This document shows, one piece after another, positions 46,893-59,967 of a DNA stretch of 64,000 nucleotides. A program made the translations under genes and the position numbers. Position 1 is the stretch's first letter. The number at the start of each line of letters is the position of its first letter. Origin of the DNA: Sambucus nigra (Eukaryota > Streptophyta > Magnoliopsida > Dipsacales > Adoxaceae). A model generated the notes under the pieces. The model saw only the letters and a program-made list of their open reading frames with translations. It searched no databases and was not told the DNA's origin. The stretch is taken from positions 105,345,967-105,409,966 of the forward strand of contig OX422216.1 of assembly GCA_949130495.1 (NCBI GenBank), in the 5' to 3' direction.

Positions 46893-47928
46893 GACGTCTC
46901 CACCCCATGCTTCATTGAGGAGTCTTTACTATTCATGTCACCATCTTCCCATGTGTGCCTCATGTCAGACTGAGTTATGGAGAGTTCTTTTACGGAGATG
47001 GGTATGTCGCCTCATTTCAAAAACTTCTAGTTTTTGGTTCCCACTCTCAGGCCACGATGGGTGGCTACCTTAGCTGGAATTTCTTTACTTTTTGGGGTAG
47101 GTCGAAAGCTTGATCGGACTTTCTGACCCCGATGATGTCACCTTGCTAGAGACCCAGTTGTGTCCTAGTGTCCCTTTCTCCTTACCAACAACATCCTTCC
47201 TGTGACCGCTACTCTTCAAGTTAGGTTATTAGTTGTGGTCTTTATTTTGGAGTATGGCTAATTCATTCACTGGTACTATGGTTTCGAACTGGATTAGTGG
47301 GTTTTCGATTAGGACATGGGTGTAGTTGTTCAGTTGCGATTTTGGGGTGTAACTGATGTTTTGGTCTCTGTGAGTCGAGTGTGCTTCTTGTGACTGGAGT
47401 GTTCTGACCGGAGTTTGGTCCTATTTCAATGGGGATGGTTGCTCCCTAGTGGAGCGTCTCTGACGTTGCTACCTTTGATCTCGGTTAGGTCTTTTTAGTG
47501 TTCGCTGGTAACTGATTGTTAGCGGTGGGGTTTTGCTCCAGTTGTGGTTCTTGGGACTTTGACGATGGTTTGTTTGGGTTTCCCGATGTTGCTTTCGTCA
47601 TCTGGTCTTGCGTACCATTCATCTTCGTAATTCGGGTTGTTTGCCCATTGTTTTGCTGGTGGTGGGTCTTTCATGGTTTGGGCCTAGTGTTTCCATGTCT
47701 GGTGTGGCCCAGTCTGCTTTGCGGGTTTTTTTTTGGCTGCCCTTAATTGGGCCATGTTTTGTTGCCTTTCCTTCTTTGATGTTTTTGGTGGGGTATGCCC
47801 CACCCTTTGTTTTTTTGTTGCCGGCCTTTGGGGTATGCCCCTTGGCTTCTCAGTTTCGAGGGTTCCCCTCTTGTTCTTGTAAAGTTTCGATTACGGTTCT
47901 ATATACACACATAATTTTCCAAAAAAAA
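46893..47928 (+). mobile_element. LINE U: 3' fragment with poly(A), head to head with V
   Basis: About 1 kb of GT-rich, non-coding sequence ends with GGGGTATGCCCC twice (47790-47801 and 47830-47841), then TATATACACACATAATTTTCC and A8 at 47921-47928. The A8 directly abuts the right copy of ACACCATTGCCAAA, so U is a plus-strand LINE 3' end. Short open stretches (for example 47516-47746) have no recognisable domain and I do not call them genes. The 14 bases 41254-41267 may be the 5' stub of U, left of V. Confidence 0.7.
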
Positions 47929-49345
47929 CACCATTGCCAAATGCAATAAAGTGAGACAGGTGTGGATGGTGAAGATCGCAAACGTACCTAAGAAGGAGAA
48001 CACACAGGAGACGAAAAAGACTTCCCCTAATGATGATGCAGTGGGAAATTATAAGGAGTAATGGACCACAATCACTAGTAAGTAGAGTAAAAATGTGGTA
48101 GGTGAAAGGAGCTCTATGAGAATGGACGACGTCATTAATGAAATTGATATGTACCCTCCTAAGTACCCTATGCTTGTCACTTCTAATGCCTTTAGTGCCA
48201 TTGAATGAAATGAGGGGGATTATGATGTTATTCTTGAACCCTCGAGCCTGGTTTTGAAAATGGTGGCTATCGATGAATGTATCGAGATAAACAATATGAA
48301 CTACAATAAGAATATTCGCACTAGGGCAAATAGTAGTGGTAAGAGAAATAAAAAAACAAAAATAAAATATAATTAGATTGGCCTCTTGGAATATTGGGGC
48401 ACTAAAATCCCCCTACAACTAGTAAGAGGTTGGAAAACTTATTAGAGACCAAAAGATTTAGTAGTCTGCTAGAGTTAGGTGTAATAACTTATAATTGCTT
48501 CTTTCACCGGGACACTCTTGATAACTACTCCAATGTGGGAGAGGAGGGAGTTACTAGAGTAATAGTTGGTCGGGACCCTACTGTTCAAGCCATTGATTTG
48601 ATATCATCTCACAAATAGACTTTGTTTTATAAGGTTGATATCATTGAAAAAAAATTACTTTCTTTTCCTATTGTGTTTATGGGGAGAATTTCCGTGATGG
48701 TTGAGAATAGCTTTAGAACTTCTTTAGAATCAACCATGAGATGACTAGAAACATGCCTTGGATGCTTGTGGGGGATTTTAACATATTCAGAAAGGAGGAT
48801 GATAAGAGAGGTATCTTTAGGATTGAAGTGAATGAAATAAAAGGATTTTTAACAGATGTCTGAATGATATTAATATGGATGATATGGTTTTCAATGGGCT
48901 ATGGTTCACGTGGAAAAATAATAATGAAGGGTTAAATAATGTTCAATCATGGATTGATAGAGCGATGCACCATGAAAACTGGTTAACCATATTCCCTCAG
49001 CCCCATGCTACTGTAATGCCTCATGGCATTTCTGACCACTGTTCAATCATCATCACCATGTCTCACGTGAGCCTAGAAAACCAAAACCTTTCAAGTTCTT
49101 TAACTTTTAGATGGACCATAATGATTTCAATTATGTGTTAACTAAATCTTGGTGCTGTGATGACTATAGTAATCCTATTATCAGGTTGAGTAAGAAGTTG
49201 AGTCACATCATATCCAACCTTAAGGCTTTGATAATTTTTTTTTATGCCAAGTGCCCAAGAGGGCTGGGGAGGGCAAGGTGCTACTTGATGACATCCAATG
49301 AAGACGGGATATTAATGTTTACAATGTTTAACTTCAGGTGGAGGA
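47929..49345 (+). pseudogene. LINE Y continued: ORF1 C-terminus and ORF2 endonuclease
   Basis: The sequence resumes with TIAKCNKVRQVW (end of the zinc knuckle) and the polar ORF1 tail (NAFSAIE, EPSSLVLKMVAIDE), which ends in a basic run near 48370. ORF2 follows at about 48375 (LASWNIGALKSP). Endonuclease pieces are LLETKRFSS near 48430, the DFN segment near 48775 (LVGDFNIFRK-like), FNGLWFTWKNNNEGLNNVQSW near 48890 and HGISDHCSIIIT near 49022. Frames change often. The RT domain is absent: coding similarity runs out near 49345, where ORF1 sequence of another LINE begins, so the copy is 3'-truncated. Confidence 0.8.
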
Positions 49346-51141
49346 GAAAATGTCCATGTTTATAATGATGGTGGGAAGAAAACATGGAGCACAGTTATGG
49401 CTAAAAAAGAGTGCCCAATTTCAAGCTAACATATCATAAACCAAATGTGGTTGATTATAAAATTCAAGTTAAACCCCCTGCTAGGGTGGCTAAACTTGGT
49501 TATGCTAAGTGGGAGAGTAGCAGTATTGGGTTCATCTTGGGTAAAAAAAACTCTCGTTTTCTCTTGTGAATACCATTGCTCATAAACTACGGGACAAGTT
49601 TGACCAATCCCATGTGATATCACGCGAAGAATTATTTTTCTTCTTTAAGTTTAATAATCCAAGATGTAGAGATGATGTTACTGAGAATGGGTGTTGTCAT
49701 TTTACTGGAAATCTAATCATCTTGAAAAAATGGACTCCAAACTTCAACCTCTCCAAGGATACAACCACTAGATTTCCTATGTGAGTCTCGTTTCACAATA
49801 TCCCAATGAAGTTTTGGAGTGAGAAGGGGCTCAAATATATGCTAGTTCAGTTGGGATTCCCATTTATGCTAATTCAATCACTGAAGATATGAAAAGAATA
49901 AGTTATGCATGAGTTTGTGTTGAAATGGAGGCTAAAGATACATATCCCAAATCTAATGATCTCTTGTTGGAGGATGGATCCACTACATATGTTAAAGTTG
50001 AATACTAAAGTCTTCCACAATTTTTCTCTCCTTGCTTGATTTTTGGTCACTCTATCCAAAAGTATACCAAAGTTACTCATGTATAGGTGGAGAAGAAGAC
50101 TACAACTAATGAGCAACCATATATTACTACCACTGGGACTAAGCAGTTGGATAAGCATGAGGAATGGAATCAAGTCAGTAGGAGGAACAGTAATGTGCAT
50201 ATTGTGGAAGGAATACCTAGAGATAGTAGTGAGACTTTTAAAAATTCCATACCTAAGAAAATTGGAGAATGTAGCAACACTAATGAAGAAGTGAACCTTG
50301 TTGATATAGTAGTGGAGGAGTTCATTCCTAAATCTCCATTTGTTACCCTCTCTAATTCTTCTAATGCCTTTGATATCTTGGAGTGTGAGATGGATTCTAC
50401 CCCTGAGCCTACTGGGCTTGCCTTGAGAGTGATTGATGTGTATGAACTAGGGGATAAGACATCTAGGATGGAAAGTTTCACCAAGCATAACCATAATACT
50501 AATGAGTGAGTAAGGAAGAAAAGTTTGCTTCTAAAAATAAGAAATGATTAAAGTAGCTTCATGGAACATAAGGGGTTTTAATTCCCCTCATAAACAAGCA
50601 GAGGATGGTAAACTTATAAAGACCATGGTTTATCTGCTTGAAACTAAATTTAGGAGGAACAATGTATTATAGGTGAAGAATAATTGCTTCTACCAATGGG
50701 ACTTTTTGAATAATTGCTCAAGTGATGGGGGTGTTTCCAGAATTATGGTTGGTTAGAACCCTTCCATGCTAGGGGTTGTTTTGATCCCATCCGATCCTCA
50801 GTCAATTCCATGTAGGGTTGAGGTGATAGATAAAAGTACCTCTTTTTTGCCTAATTTGTGTATGGGGATAATCTTCCTAATAATAGGAACCAAATGTGGA
50901 GCTTGCTGAGAGCCAATTTGGAGTTGTGAGTGCTTTGGATCCTCATAGGGGACTTCAATGTGGTGAGAAGATGTGAGAAAAAATGGACTTCTTGGTAATG
51001 ACTTGGGGACTTCAATAGGTGCCTTATGGACATTAATGTGGATGGAATGGTGTCTAGTGGGCTTTGGTTCACTTGGAATAAGAAACATGAGGGATTGGAT
51101 AATGTCCAATCTATAATTGATAGAGTTATGCATAATGATAC
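49346..51141 (+). pseudogene. LINE T: ORF1 (from before DUF4283) and ORF2 endonuclease
   Basis: It begins with TWSTVMAKK-like codons near 49380. DUF4283 follows in several frames (YAKWESSSIGFILGKK near 49500, NTIAHKLRDKFDQSHVIS near 49570, ENGCCHFTGNLIILKKW near 49690). The ORF1 tail is open at 50087-50509 (NAFDILECEMDSTPEPTGLA). ORF2 opens at ATG 50544 (KVASWNIRGFNSPHKQ) inside AAATGATTAA, again a stop/start overlap context. Endonuclease pieces run to the DRVMHNDT-like segment at 51139. There the LINE is interrupted by minus-strand fragment Q. About 0.7 kb of endonuclease-RT linker is missing on the far side. Confidence 0.78.
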
Positions 51142-52088
51142 TTTTTTTGGTAAATAAAATATATTAAAAAGGGAAACAACTATACAAGGGAGGAGAACCA
51201 AGGCAACTAGGAACATGCTCCTAGGTCAAAGAACACCCACAACAAAAGGATAAAGTCACCAACCTAAAAAAATAGAGAAAATGGGGTAGGGCATACCCCA
51301 CCCCACACAAGATCAACAAACAATCAAAACTAGCCTCAAGAGAGAGGATAAAAGGGATCAAAGGAATAACATGGATTCAGGCAAACCCCATTGGTTGCAC
51401 ACCATCCAGTTGGTGTAGTTTCTGCAAGTACTCTTCTAGATATTGATTATGATCTTCATCATGCTTTCAATGTCTCTAAAAAGATGGATAGGAGCTTTAG
51501 CCCCTCTATTATGGATCCTACCATTCCTTTCCATCCAAAGGCAGTAGATGGTAGTAGTATAAGATAAGGTCCTGACCTTGTTGAGGAAAGTATTGCTATT
51601 GGAATACTCCATAGCCTTCTCCCTCTCCCTCTCCCTCTCCATCTACCTCTCCCAAGAAGTCATGGTCCTATAGCACTGATTCCTACAAAGAACCTCTATC
51701 CACACCTCCTTGGCATAAGGGAAATCAACTAGGATATGGTTGAAGGTCTCAAACCCATCAAATCACAAGTTAAATCTATTATTGTCCACAATCCCCCAAT
51801 ACATAAGTTTGTCTTTGGTGACAAGACTCTTATAGAAAGCTAGCCAAGAGATGAAGGAGCACTTAGGAATATTGGCATGGTTCCACACAATGATGTAGTG
51901 ACTACATATGGACTGGTAAGCTGACATAATAGAAAACATCCCAGAAGAAGAAAGAACCCAGGAAACCTTATCCTCAAGGGTCGAGATAATAGGAAGGGGT
52001 CGAGCCTGAATGTCAATGAGGTCCCAAGTAATGGAAGATGGCCATCTCCATCTATTATCACAAGTGAAGTCAACAACTTTGGCAGTGG
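51142..52088 (-). mobile_element. LINE Q: 5'-truncated minus-strand LINE 3' end
   Basis: T7 at 51142-51148 is the poly(A) tail on the minus strand. The 3' UTR has TTATTTACC before the tail and the palindrome GGGGTATGCCCT (51288-51299). The ORF2 C-terminus follows: TIYCLWMERNGR near 51520, then degenerate zf-RVT codons up to about 52088 (RWRWPSSITWDL-like). No clear target duplication was found, and host LINE sequence on the two sides is not contiguous. Confidence 0.75.
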
Positions 52089-52895
52089 AGTTATATCTAA
52101 GGAGGAAATAAAAAAGGATGTGTTCTCCACAGGGTCTGATAAAGATCCTAGTACTGCTAGTTTTAATGCGTATTTTTTTAAGAAGATATGGGAGGTGGTA
52201 GGGAAGGATGTCATTAAGGTAATTTCCTTCTTCCTTAGTGGTGGGAAACTTCTTTAAAGGGGGAATTTAACTTCTCTTCCTCTTATTCCTAAGGGGGAGA
52301 ATCCCAGTAACATGAGAGAGTTTAGATCAATCTCTTATGGTAACACTGTGTACAAGTGCATCTTTAAGATCATTGCAGCTAGAATTAAACCTCTTTTCCC
52401 TGAGTCATTAGTGATAGAGAGGCTGCCTTTGTGGTGGGTAGGTATATTGCTGACAACATTCTCTTACTTCATAAGATCATAAAGAAATTTAATAGGGACA
52501 TCACTCCTCCCAGATACTCTATTAATATTGACATTTTAAAGGCTTATGACACTATCATTTCGAATTTCCTACTCAATTTGCTTCACTGCTTTGGCTTTCC
52601 TTCAATTATCATTGGGTGGATTATTGAATGTGTCACTACCACTAAATTCTCTATAAATCTTAATGGAGACTTGCATGGATTCTTTGATGGTATGAGGGGA
52701 TTAAGATAAGTTGACTCCCTCCCACCATATCTCTTTTTCTTGGATATGGAATTTTTTTTGACATCTTAGATAAAGCTTGCAAGAACCCCCTATTAAAATA
52801 TCACCCCAATGTAAGGAGATCTCTCTCAATCGCCTATGTTTTGATGATTAGTTGATTGTGATTTTTGGTGGGGATATGAACTCTATTTAATAATC
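52089..52895 (+). pseudogene. LINE T-prime: RT fragment on the plus strand
   Basis: RT motifs on the plus strand are SKEEIKKDVFSTGSDKDP near 52092, FNAYFFKKIWEVVGKDV, LIPKGENPSNMREFRSIS, VGRYIADNILLLHKI near 52431, INIDILKAYDTI near 52525 and an FDD-containing remnant of the active site near 52840. Stops and shifts abound. It could be the continuation of LINE T after Q (with a ~0.7 kb gap) or a separate copy. It ends at FGGDMNSI, directly before T7 at 52896. Confidence 0.75.
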
Positions 52896-52957
52896 TTTTT
52901 TTGGTAAGTAAGAGTTTATATTGAAAATAGCAAATAAAATGTACAAGGGAGAAAGGA
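52896..52957 (-). mobile_element. LINE P: very short LINE 3' end, minus strand
   Basis: T7 followed by GGTAAGTAAGAGTTTATATT resembles the 3' end of Q (T7 then GGTAAATAAAATATATT) on the same strand. Only ~60 bp of LINE is kept. It abuts plus-strand LINE S, giving a head-to-head pair with outward tails. Confidence 0.6.
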
Positions 52958-55466
52958 AGTAATGATAGTATGGCGTTGAGTTCCCCCATTACTGATGATG
53001 AGATAAAGATGGCCATGTTCACTATTGGGTCGGATAAAGCCTTGGGTCCTGACGGGTTTAATGCGTTCTTTTTTAAAAAAAATTAGGAGGTGGTGGGCAG
53101 CGATGTGGTGGAAGTTGTCCAGCAATTCTTCAGGTGCAGTTATTTACCTAGACAATGGAATTTCACCGCCTTGACCCTCATCCCCAAGGTCCCTACGCCA
53201 TCGACTATTAATGATTTCCACCCCATTACCTGTTGCAACACCATCTATAAATGTATCTCGAAGGTTCTTACTAATAGGTTGAAGGATGTTCTCCCTGCTA
53301 TTATTAACCCATGCCAAGCAACGTTTGTGCATGGGAGGGCCATTTCAAATAATATCCTCTTACTTCTAGAGTTGATGATGAACTATCATAGGGAGCTTTA
53401 GCCCCTATATGAGTTATAAAGATTGACATTCTCAAGGCTTATGACACCGTGAATTGGGAGTTCCTACACAAACTTATGGTGCATCTGGGGTTTCCCACTA
53501 TCTTTGTTGGATGGTTGAAGGAGTGTTACACTAATATCAGGTTTTCTATAAGTCTGAATGGGAAACTGCATTGATTTTTTAAGGGAAAGAGAGGCCTAAG
53601 GCAGGGCGACCCCCTCTCTCCATATCTTTTCCTTCGAGTGATGGATACATTTTCCTGCCTTATGGATAGAGCTTGATTGGATCCCTTATTCACTTTTCAT
53701 CCTAAATGCAAGCAGGCGGATGAATCACTTATGTTTAGTGGATGACGTAATCATTCTTTACGAGGGTATGTTTCTTCACGGGCTATTGCAAAGAAGACTT
53801 TAGACGATTTCTGTTGCTTTTCTGGTCTTCGTCCAAATCTCAACAAGTGCATCTTTTATAGCTCTGGCATTGGAGAGGAGGGGATTAATCATATCAGTGA
53901 CCTCCTTGGCTTTTCCCCTAGTAACCCTCCCTTTATGTACCTGGGCGTGCCTCTCACATATACGAGGCTTAAGGGCCTTGACTGCCAAAGATTGATTGAT
54001 AGGATTATTAGTAGGATCAAGATTGGACCAACAAGTTTCTCAATTACACGGGGAGACTTCAGCTCATTAAGGCTGTCCTTTTTGGGATTCGGGTGTATTG
54101 GTCTAGTCTCTTCATCTTACCTAAGGGGATCATCAAGATAATTGAGCAACTGATGAAGGATTTTTTATGGACGGGGTCTGACCAAAAGCATACGGGGGCG
54201 AAGGTTGCTTGGAAGGATTTGTGATGTAGCTACAGTGAGGGGGACTAGGATTCAAAAGCATGGAGAGGTGGAATGTCACAGCGATTATGAAAACGCTATG
54301 TAACTTATGCAGTAAGAAAGACTGTCTGTGGGTTAAATGGTGTAATATCTTTAAACTATAAAGGGGTATTTGGTCCCTAGCTATACTAGTTGATTGCTCA
54401 TGGAGTTAGAGGAAGATGATGCAGCTCATAGACCACATTAGACCTCTCATCAAATGTAAGGTGGGCAATGGTATGGATTCGCTCTTCTAGCATGACAACT
54501 GGAATCCTTTAGAACTCTTGCACCCCCACTATGGTGACAGAGTTACATACGACGCGACTAGTAACCATAAGGCTATGATCGCAGATTTCATCCATGAGAA
54601 TACGTGGAGATGGCCGGCTAATATCACATGGGAGCTATTGGAAATCAGAAATGCAAAATTGCTAATCATTAGGCAGGGTATGAAGGATGAAGTGACATGG
54701 ATCCCCAACCAATTTGGATTCACTATCAGTTTGGCGTACAATGAGATCTCCCCTACTCACCCTCTTGTGGTGTGGAACAACTTGGTGTGGGATAAGGTCA
54801 ACATACATAAGTGTACCTTTATTCTTTAGCTGATTTGTAAGGGTGCCATACATACCAAGGATAAGCTCTTTAATTGGGGCATTATGGAGGATAACTTATG
54901 CTGCAGCTGCAACAATGGGGTCGAGACCATAGCCCACATGTTCAATGAGTGCCACGTTGCCAAGGAGGTGTGGAAAGAGGTGAGGTTCAGAAATCAGGAG
55001 TATAGGGAGGCCTTGCCATGGGATGATGAGGTGCTTTTTGCAACTACTAATTATGGGGGTTCAAATTTTTATAATCATATTAGGAAAATCTTATTTTCCA
55101 CTACTGTCTATTGCCTATGGATGGAAAGAAACGATAGACATTTCAGGAACTCATCCTGATGTACTAATGTCTTGGTTAAGGAGATTGAGGTTATGATCAA
55201 AGCTAGAGTCATGACTTGGAAGAAAGGGAGAAGGAGTTTAAAAAATTGGATGGCTTGTATGAATTGGAATATCCCGGAGAGTGCAATCCTATAGGTGTTT
55301 TAGCATAGGTCTTTGGACGTTTGGTCCTCTATTTGTTTGTTTGTTTCCCCCATGGGGTATTCCCCTAAGGGTTCGAGGATTTCCCCTCCTCTAGCTTGTA
55401 ACTAGTCCTTTGTCTTTATATACATAAGTTCCCCCCCCCCCCCCCCCCCCAAAAAAAAATAAAAAA
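52958..55466 (+). pseudogene. LINE S: 5'-truncated ORF2 RT and C-terminus with 3' UTR
   Basis: It starts just before PITDDEIKMAMFTIGSDKAL (near 52985), the first conserved RT block. RT continues with CNTIYKCISKVLTNRLK, QATFVHGRAISNNILLL, KIDILKAYDTVNWEF, GLRQGDPLSPYLF in shifted frames, an active-site remnant CLVDDVIIL near 53735, and YLGVPLTYTRLKGLDCQ at 53938. The C-terminal zinc module is open at 54884-55159 (CCSCNNGVETIAHMFNECHVAKEVW). The 3' UTR has GGGGTATTCCCC (55354-55365), TATATACATAAGTT, then C20 and A9. Several stops and frameshifts occur. It is close to LINE V in sequence. Confidence 0.85.
55431..55459 (+). repeat. C20A9 tract at the 3' end of LINE S
   Basis: Twenty consecutive C are followed by nine A at the tail of LINE S. 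LINE V has C7A5 at the same place, and LINEs Z, U and Q have only CCC or CC before the tail. Confidence 0.93.
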
Positions 55467-56567
55467 TCCCTAGGCTATAATTCAACAAGGAGAAAAAAAG
55501 CCTTGATACATTAACAAACCAATCTAAAGAGGCAACCTTTATAAAATAGGCAAAAATTACAAAGGATAACACACCCCAACCATCCCCAAGGAGGGTATCA
55601 CATAACCTATAAAAGGACAGAAAACCCCCATAGTCTCCAAGGACCATCCACATCTAATTGTTTAACATATGAGCTTCATCGAAACCCCAATTCATACAAA
55701 TCATTCACTTGTTGAAGTTCCTTCTAGCTTTGTCCCAGTAAGATTTGCATTTAGCAAATAGAGTAATCTCCTCCACAATGTTGTAGCAGGTATTGTTTGT
55801 GTGTTTGAAAATTCTATTGTTTCTCTCACTCCAAAGGTAGTAAATGGTAGCATCAAAATTTGATCAGCGGATTTTATCAATGCGGTTTTCCCCCAAAAAC
55901 TTAATTGTGGCAACATGGATGATATCCTTCCAGTTGGTGGAATTAGAGTTGAAAGGGTTCCTGAATTGTACCTCCTCCTAAATGGTTTTGGAGAAATGGC
56001 AATTAAAAAAGAGATGACCGCTATTTTCAGTTGCATTTTACGTAGGACACAAAAGATTATTATCCGAGATTCCCCAGTTGTGAGTCTTTTCCTTAGTGTT
56101 GATGGCATCATTATACATCAACCATAGGATAAAAGAGAATTTTGGGATATTGCTATTATTCCAGACTAGTTTAGCCTATTCAGGAACAGGCACATGACAT
56201 TAGATGTAGTTCCAAGTAGATGCAGTATTGAACTTTCCATTTGCCAGGACCATCCATATGGTTGTATCCTCAATAAGAGGATTGATTTGGGGTAAGGTAT
56301 CATGCTTGATTTCATTTATTTCCCATGTAAAAATAGCAGGCCATGACCACTCATTATTGGATATGAAATCAAACACTTTTACTTTCTGGTTATCATAGAT
56401 GGTTTTATCCCCATAAGGAGGCCACAGAGGCCCATTAAAATGCCTTTGGTCATCCCAAATGAAAGTGTCTTGGCCATTTCGAATGATTGTCTTTACAAAA
56501 GGTCTAGGTTTACTTCTAAGTTTCATGAGTTTGGTCCAGGTCCATTATGCATCTGTATGAATAGGAA
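55467..56567 (-). pseudogene. LINE R, 3' part: ORF2 C-terminus
   Basis: On the minus strand 56526-56200 is open and reads RPFVKTIIRNGQDTFIWDD, GPLWPPYGDKTIYD, NEWSWPAIFTWEINEIKHD: the zf-RVT-proximal region of an L1-type ORF2, parallel to QIKTIIGNGTQTFMWYD in LINE Z. Further C-terminal codons continue in other frames to about 55705. The 3' region lacks the GGGGTATRCCCC palindrome and has no T run at its left edge, so R is a different LINE subfamily from V, S and Z. It is split by block F; the 5' part is at 58641-59826. Confidence 0.8.
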
Positions 56568-58640
<2,073 letters not shown>

Positions 58641-59826
58641 AGCCATCCGTCATGACTAAGTTGCCTATTTGTCTCATGATTTAGTTCTGTGGAAATTAGA
58701 GGAACTCCTAGTATTTGATGGAAGTTGGCCATTTTAGAAATTCAATAGATTACAAAACATGATCTTATCCATAGCTTAAAATCCAGTAGAGAAGAAGTCT
58801 ATTTTAGTTAGATTAACATTAAATCCATATATGGCACTTAATTCATTAAGGGCAGTATTGATGATGACAATAAAATGAATATTAGCACCTGCTATAAGGA
58901 AGAGATTATAAGCAAAGCATAAATGGTTAATCTTGAGTTTTTTACATTAGTATGGAACTTAAAATTTTGTGAACTGGTATGAAGGTCAAGAAGACTAGCA
59001 AAAACTTCCTTGATAAAAAGAAAAGGAAAGGGAGATAGAGGACCTCCTTGTCTCAATCCTATCCTATATTTGAAAAAACCATAAGTGGCCCCATTAATAG
59101 ATATAGATAATCTAGCAATTGTGATGCACTCCTTTATCCACGCAATTAAAATTAAAGGTAATCTCATGTGGAAAAGGATAAAGAATAGTAAATCCCAATT
59201 GATAGAGTCATACGCTTTAAGAATGTCAATCTTAATTGCACATCTAGAAGGGTTGTGGTTCCTGTTGTAATTTCTCATAAGTTCGTGCATAAGTAAGATG
59301 TTATCCCTAATGGATCTGCCTTGGACAAAGGTATATTGCCTATCATTAATCAACTGTAGGATGTAAGGTTTAATTCTATCAACCATAACTTTGGATATGC
59401 ATTTTTAGACAGTGTTATAACAAGCAATAGGTCTAAACTGCCTCGTGGAGGTAGGAGATTTCATTTTGGTTACAAGGGCAAGGTTTGTACAATTCCATTG
59501 CTTAAGTACTGGCTATTGTGAAATAAGGAAGCCATAGCCTCAGTGACCTCCTCACCAACAATGTCATAGTTCTTTGTATTGAAACCATCTCGACCATGAG
59601 CTTTGTCTCTTCCCAGATTAAAGAAAGCCAAATTGATTTCATCATGAGATACGGGCATAATAATACAATTAACTTGCTGAGGAGCAAGTTTTCTAGTAAT
59701 GTCATAGTGAAGGATATGGTTTGGAGTGGTTTGAGTGCTTGTGTTAAGGAGGTTTGAGAAGAAATTGGTTGCTTCATTTGCAATAAGGTTACAGTGCTAC
59801 ACATTTTCCCTTCTTGTTTGCGAATA
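58641..59826 (-). pseudogene. LINE R, 5' part: reverse transcriptase
   Basis: On the minus strand 59658-59470 gives HDEINLAFFNLGRDKAHGRD, then 59386-58892 gives QLINDRQYTFVQGRSIRDNI, KIDILKAYDSINWDLLF and IGLRQGGPLSPFPFLFI (Gln-Gly-Gly where LINE Z has QGDPLSP). The active site is not recognisable (TIYALLI near 58915). ILGVPLISTELNHETN at 58715 is the last RT block before F. The 5' end (endonuclease and ORF1) is missing, cut at 59826 by LTR G. It is a dead copy. Confidence 0.82.
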
Positions 59827-59967
59827 TGTGACACCCCGCCTAATTAAATACCGGGTGATTAGTCCTTTATTAAATTAAACCAAAATATCCGGTTGGTTCA
59901 TTCTTAGCATCACTGTCGAAAAAAAAAATTCTTTATTTATCACCTAATAAATAATTAAGCTAAGTGT
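59827..59967 (-). mobile_element. LTR G, 3'-terminal piece (outer LTR)
   Basis: It reads TGTGACACCCCGCCTAATTA at the left edge, the reverse complement of the D LTR end (GGCGGGGTGTCACA). It continues with GGTTCATTCTTAGCATCACT, as in D, up to TAAGCTAAGTGT, where LTR H is inserted. It resumes at 63303. Confidence 0.88.

Noticed and set aside
41268..47928. Single LINE with a twin-priming 5' inversion
   Set aside because: Both arms end in their own 3' UTR and tail, whereas twin priming leaves one tail. Two LINE copies are required.
47516..47949. Two overlapping Cys/Trp/Phe-rich open frames
   Set aside because: They sit in the 3' region of LINE U, are low in complexity and overlap each other; no family recognised.
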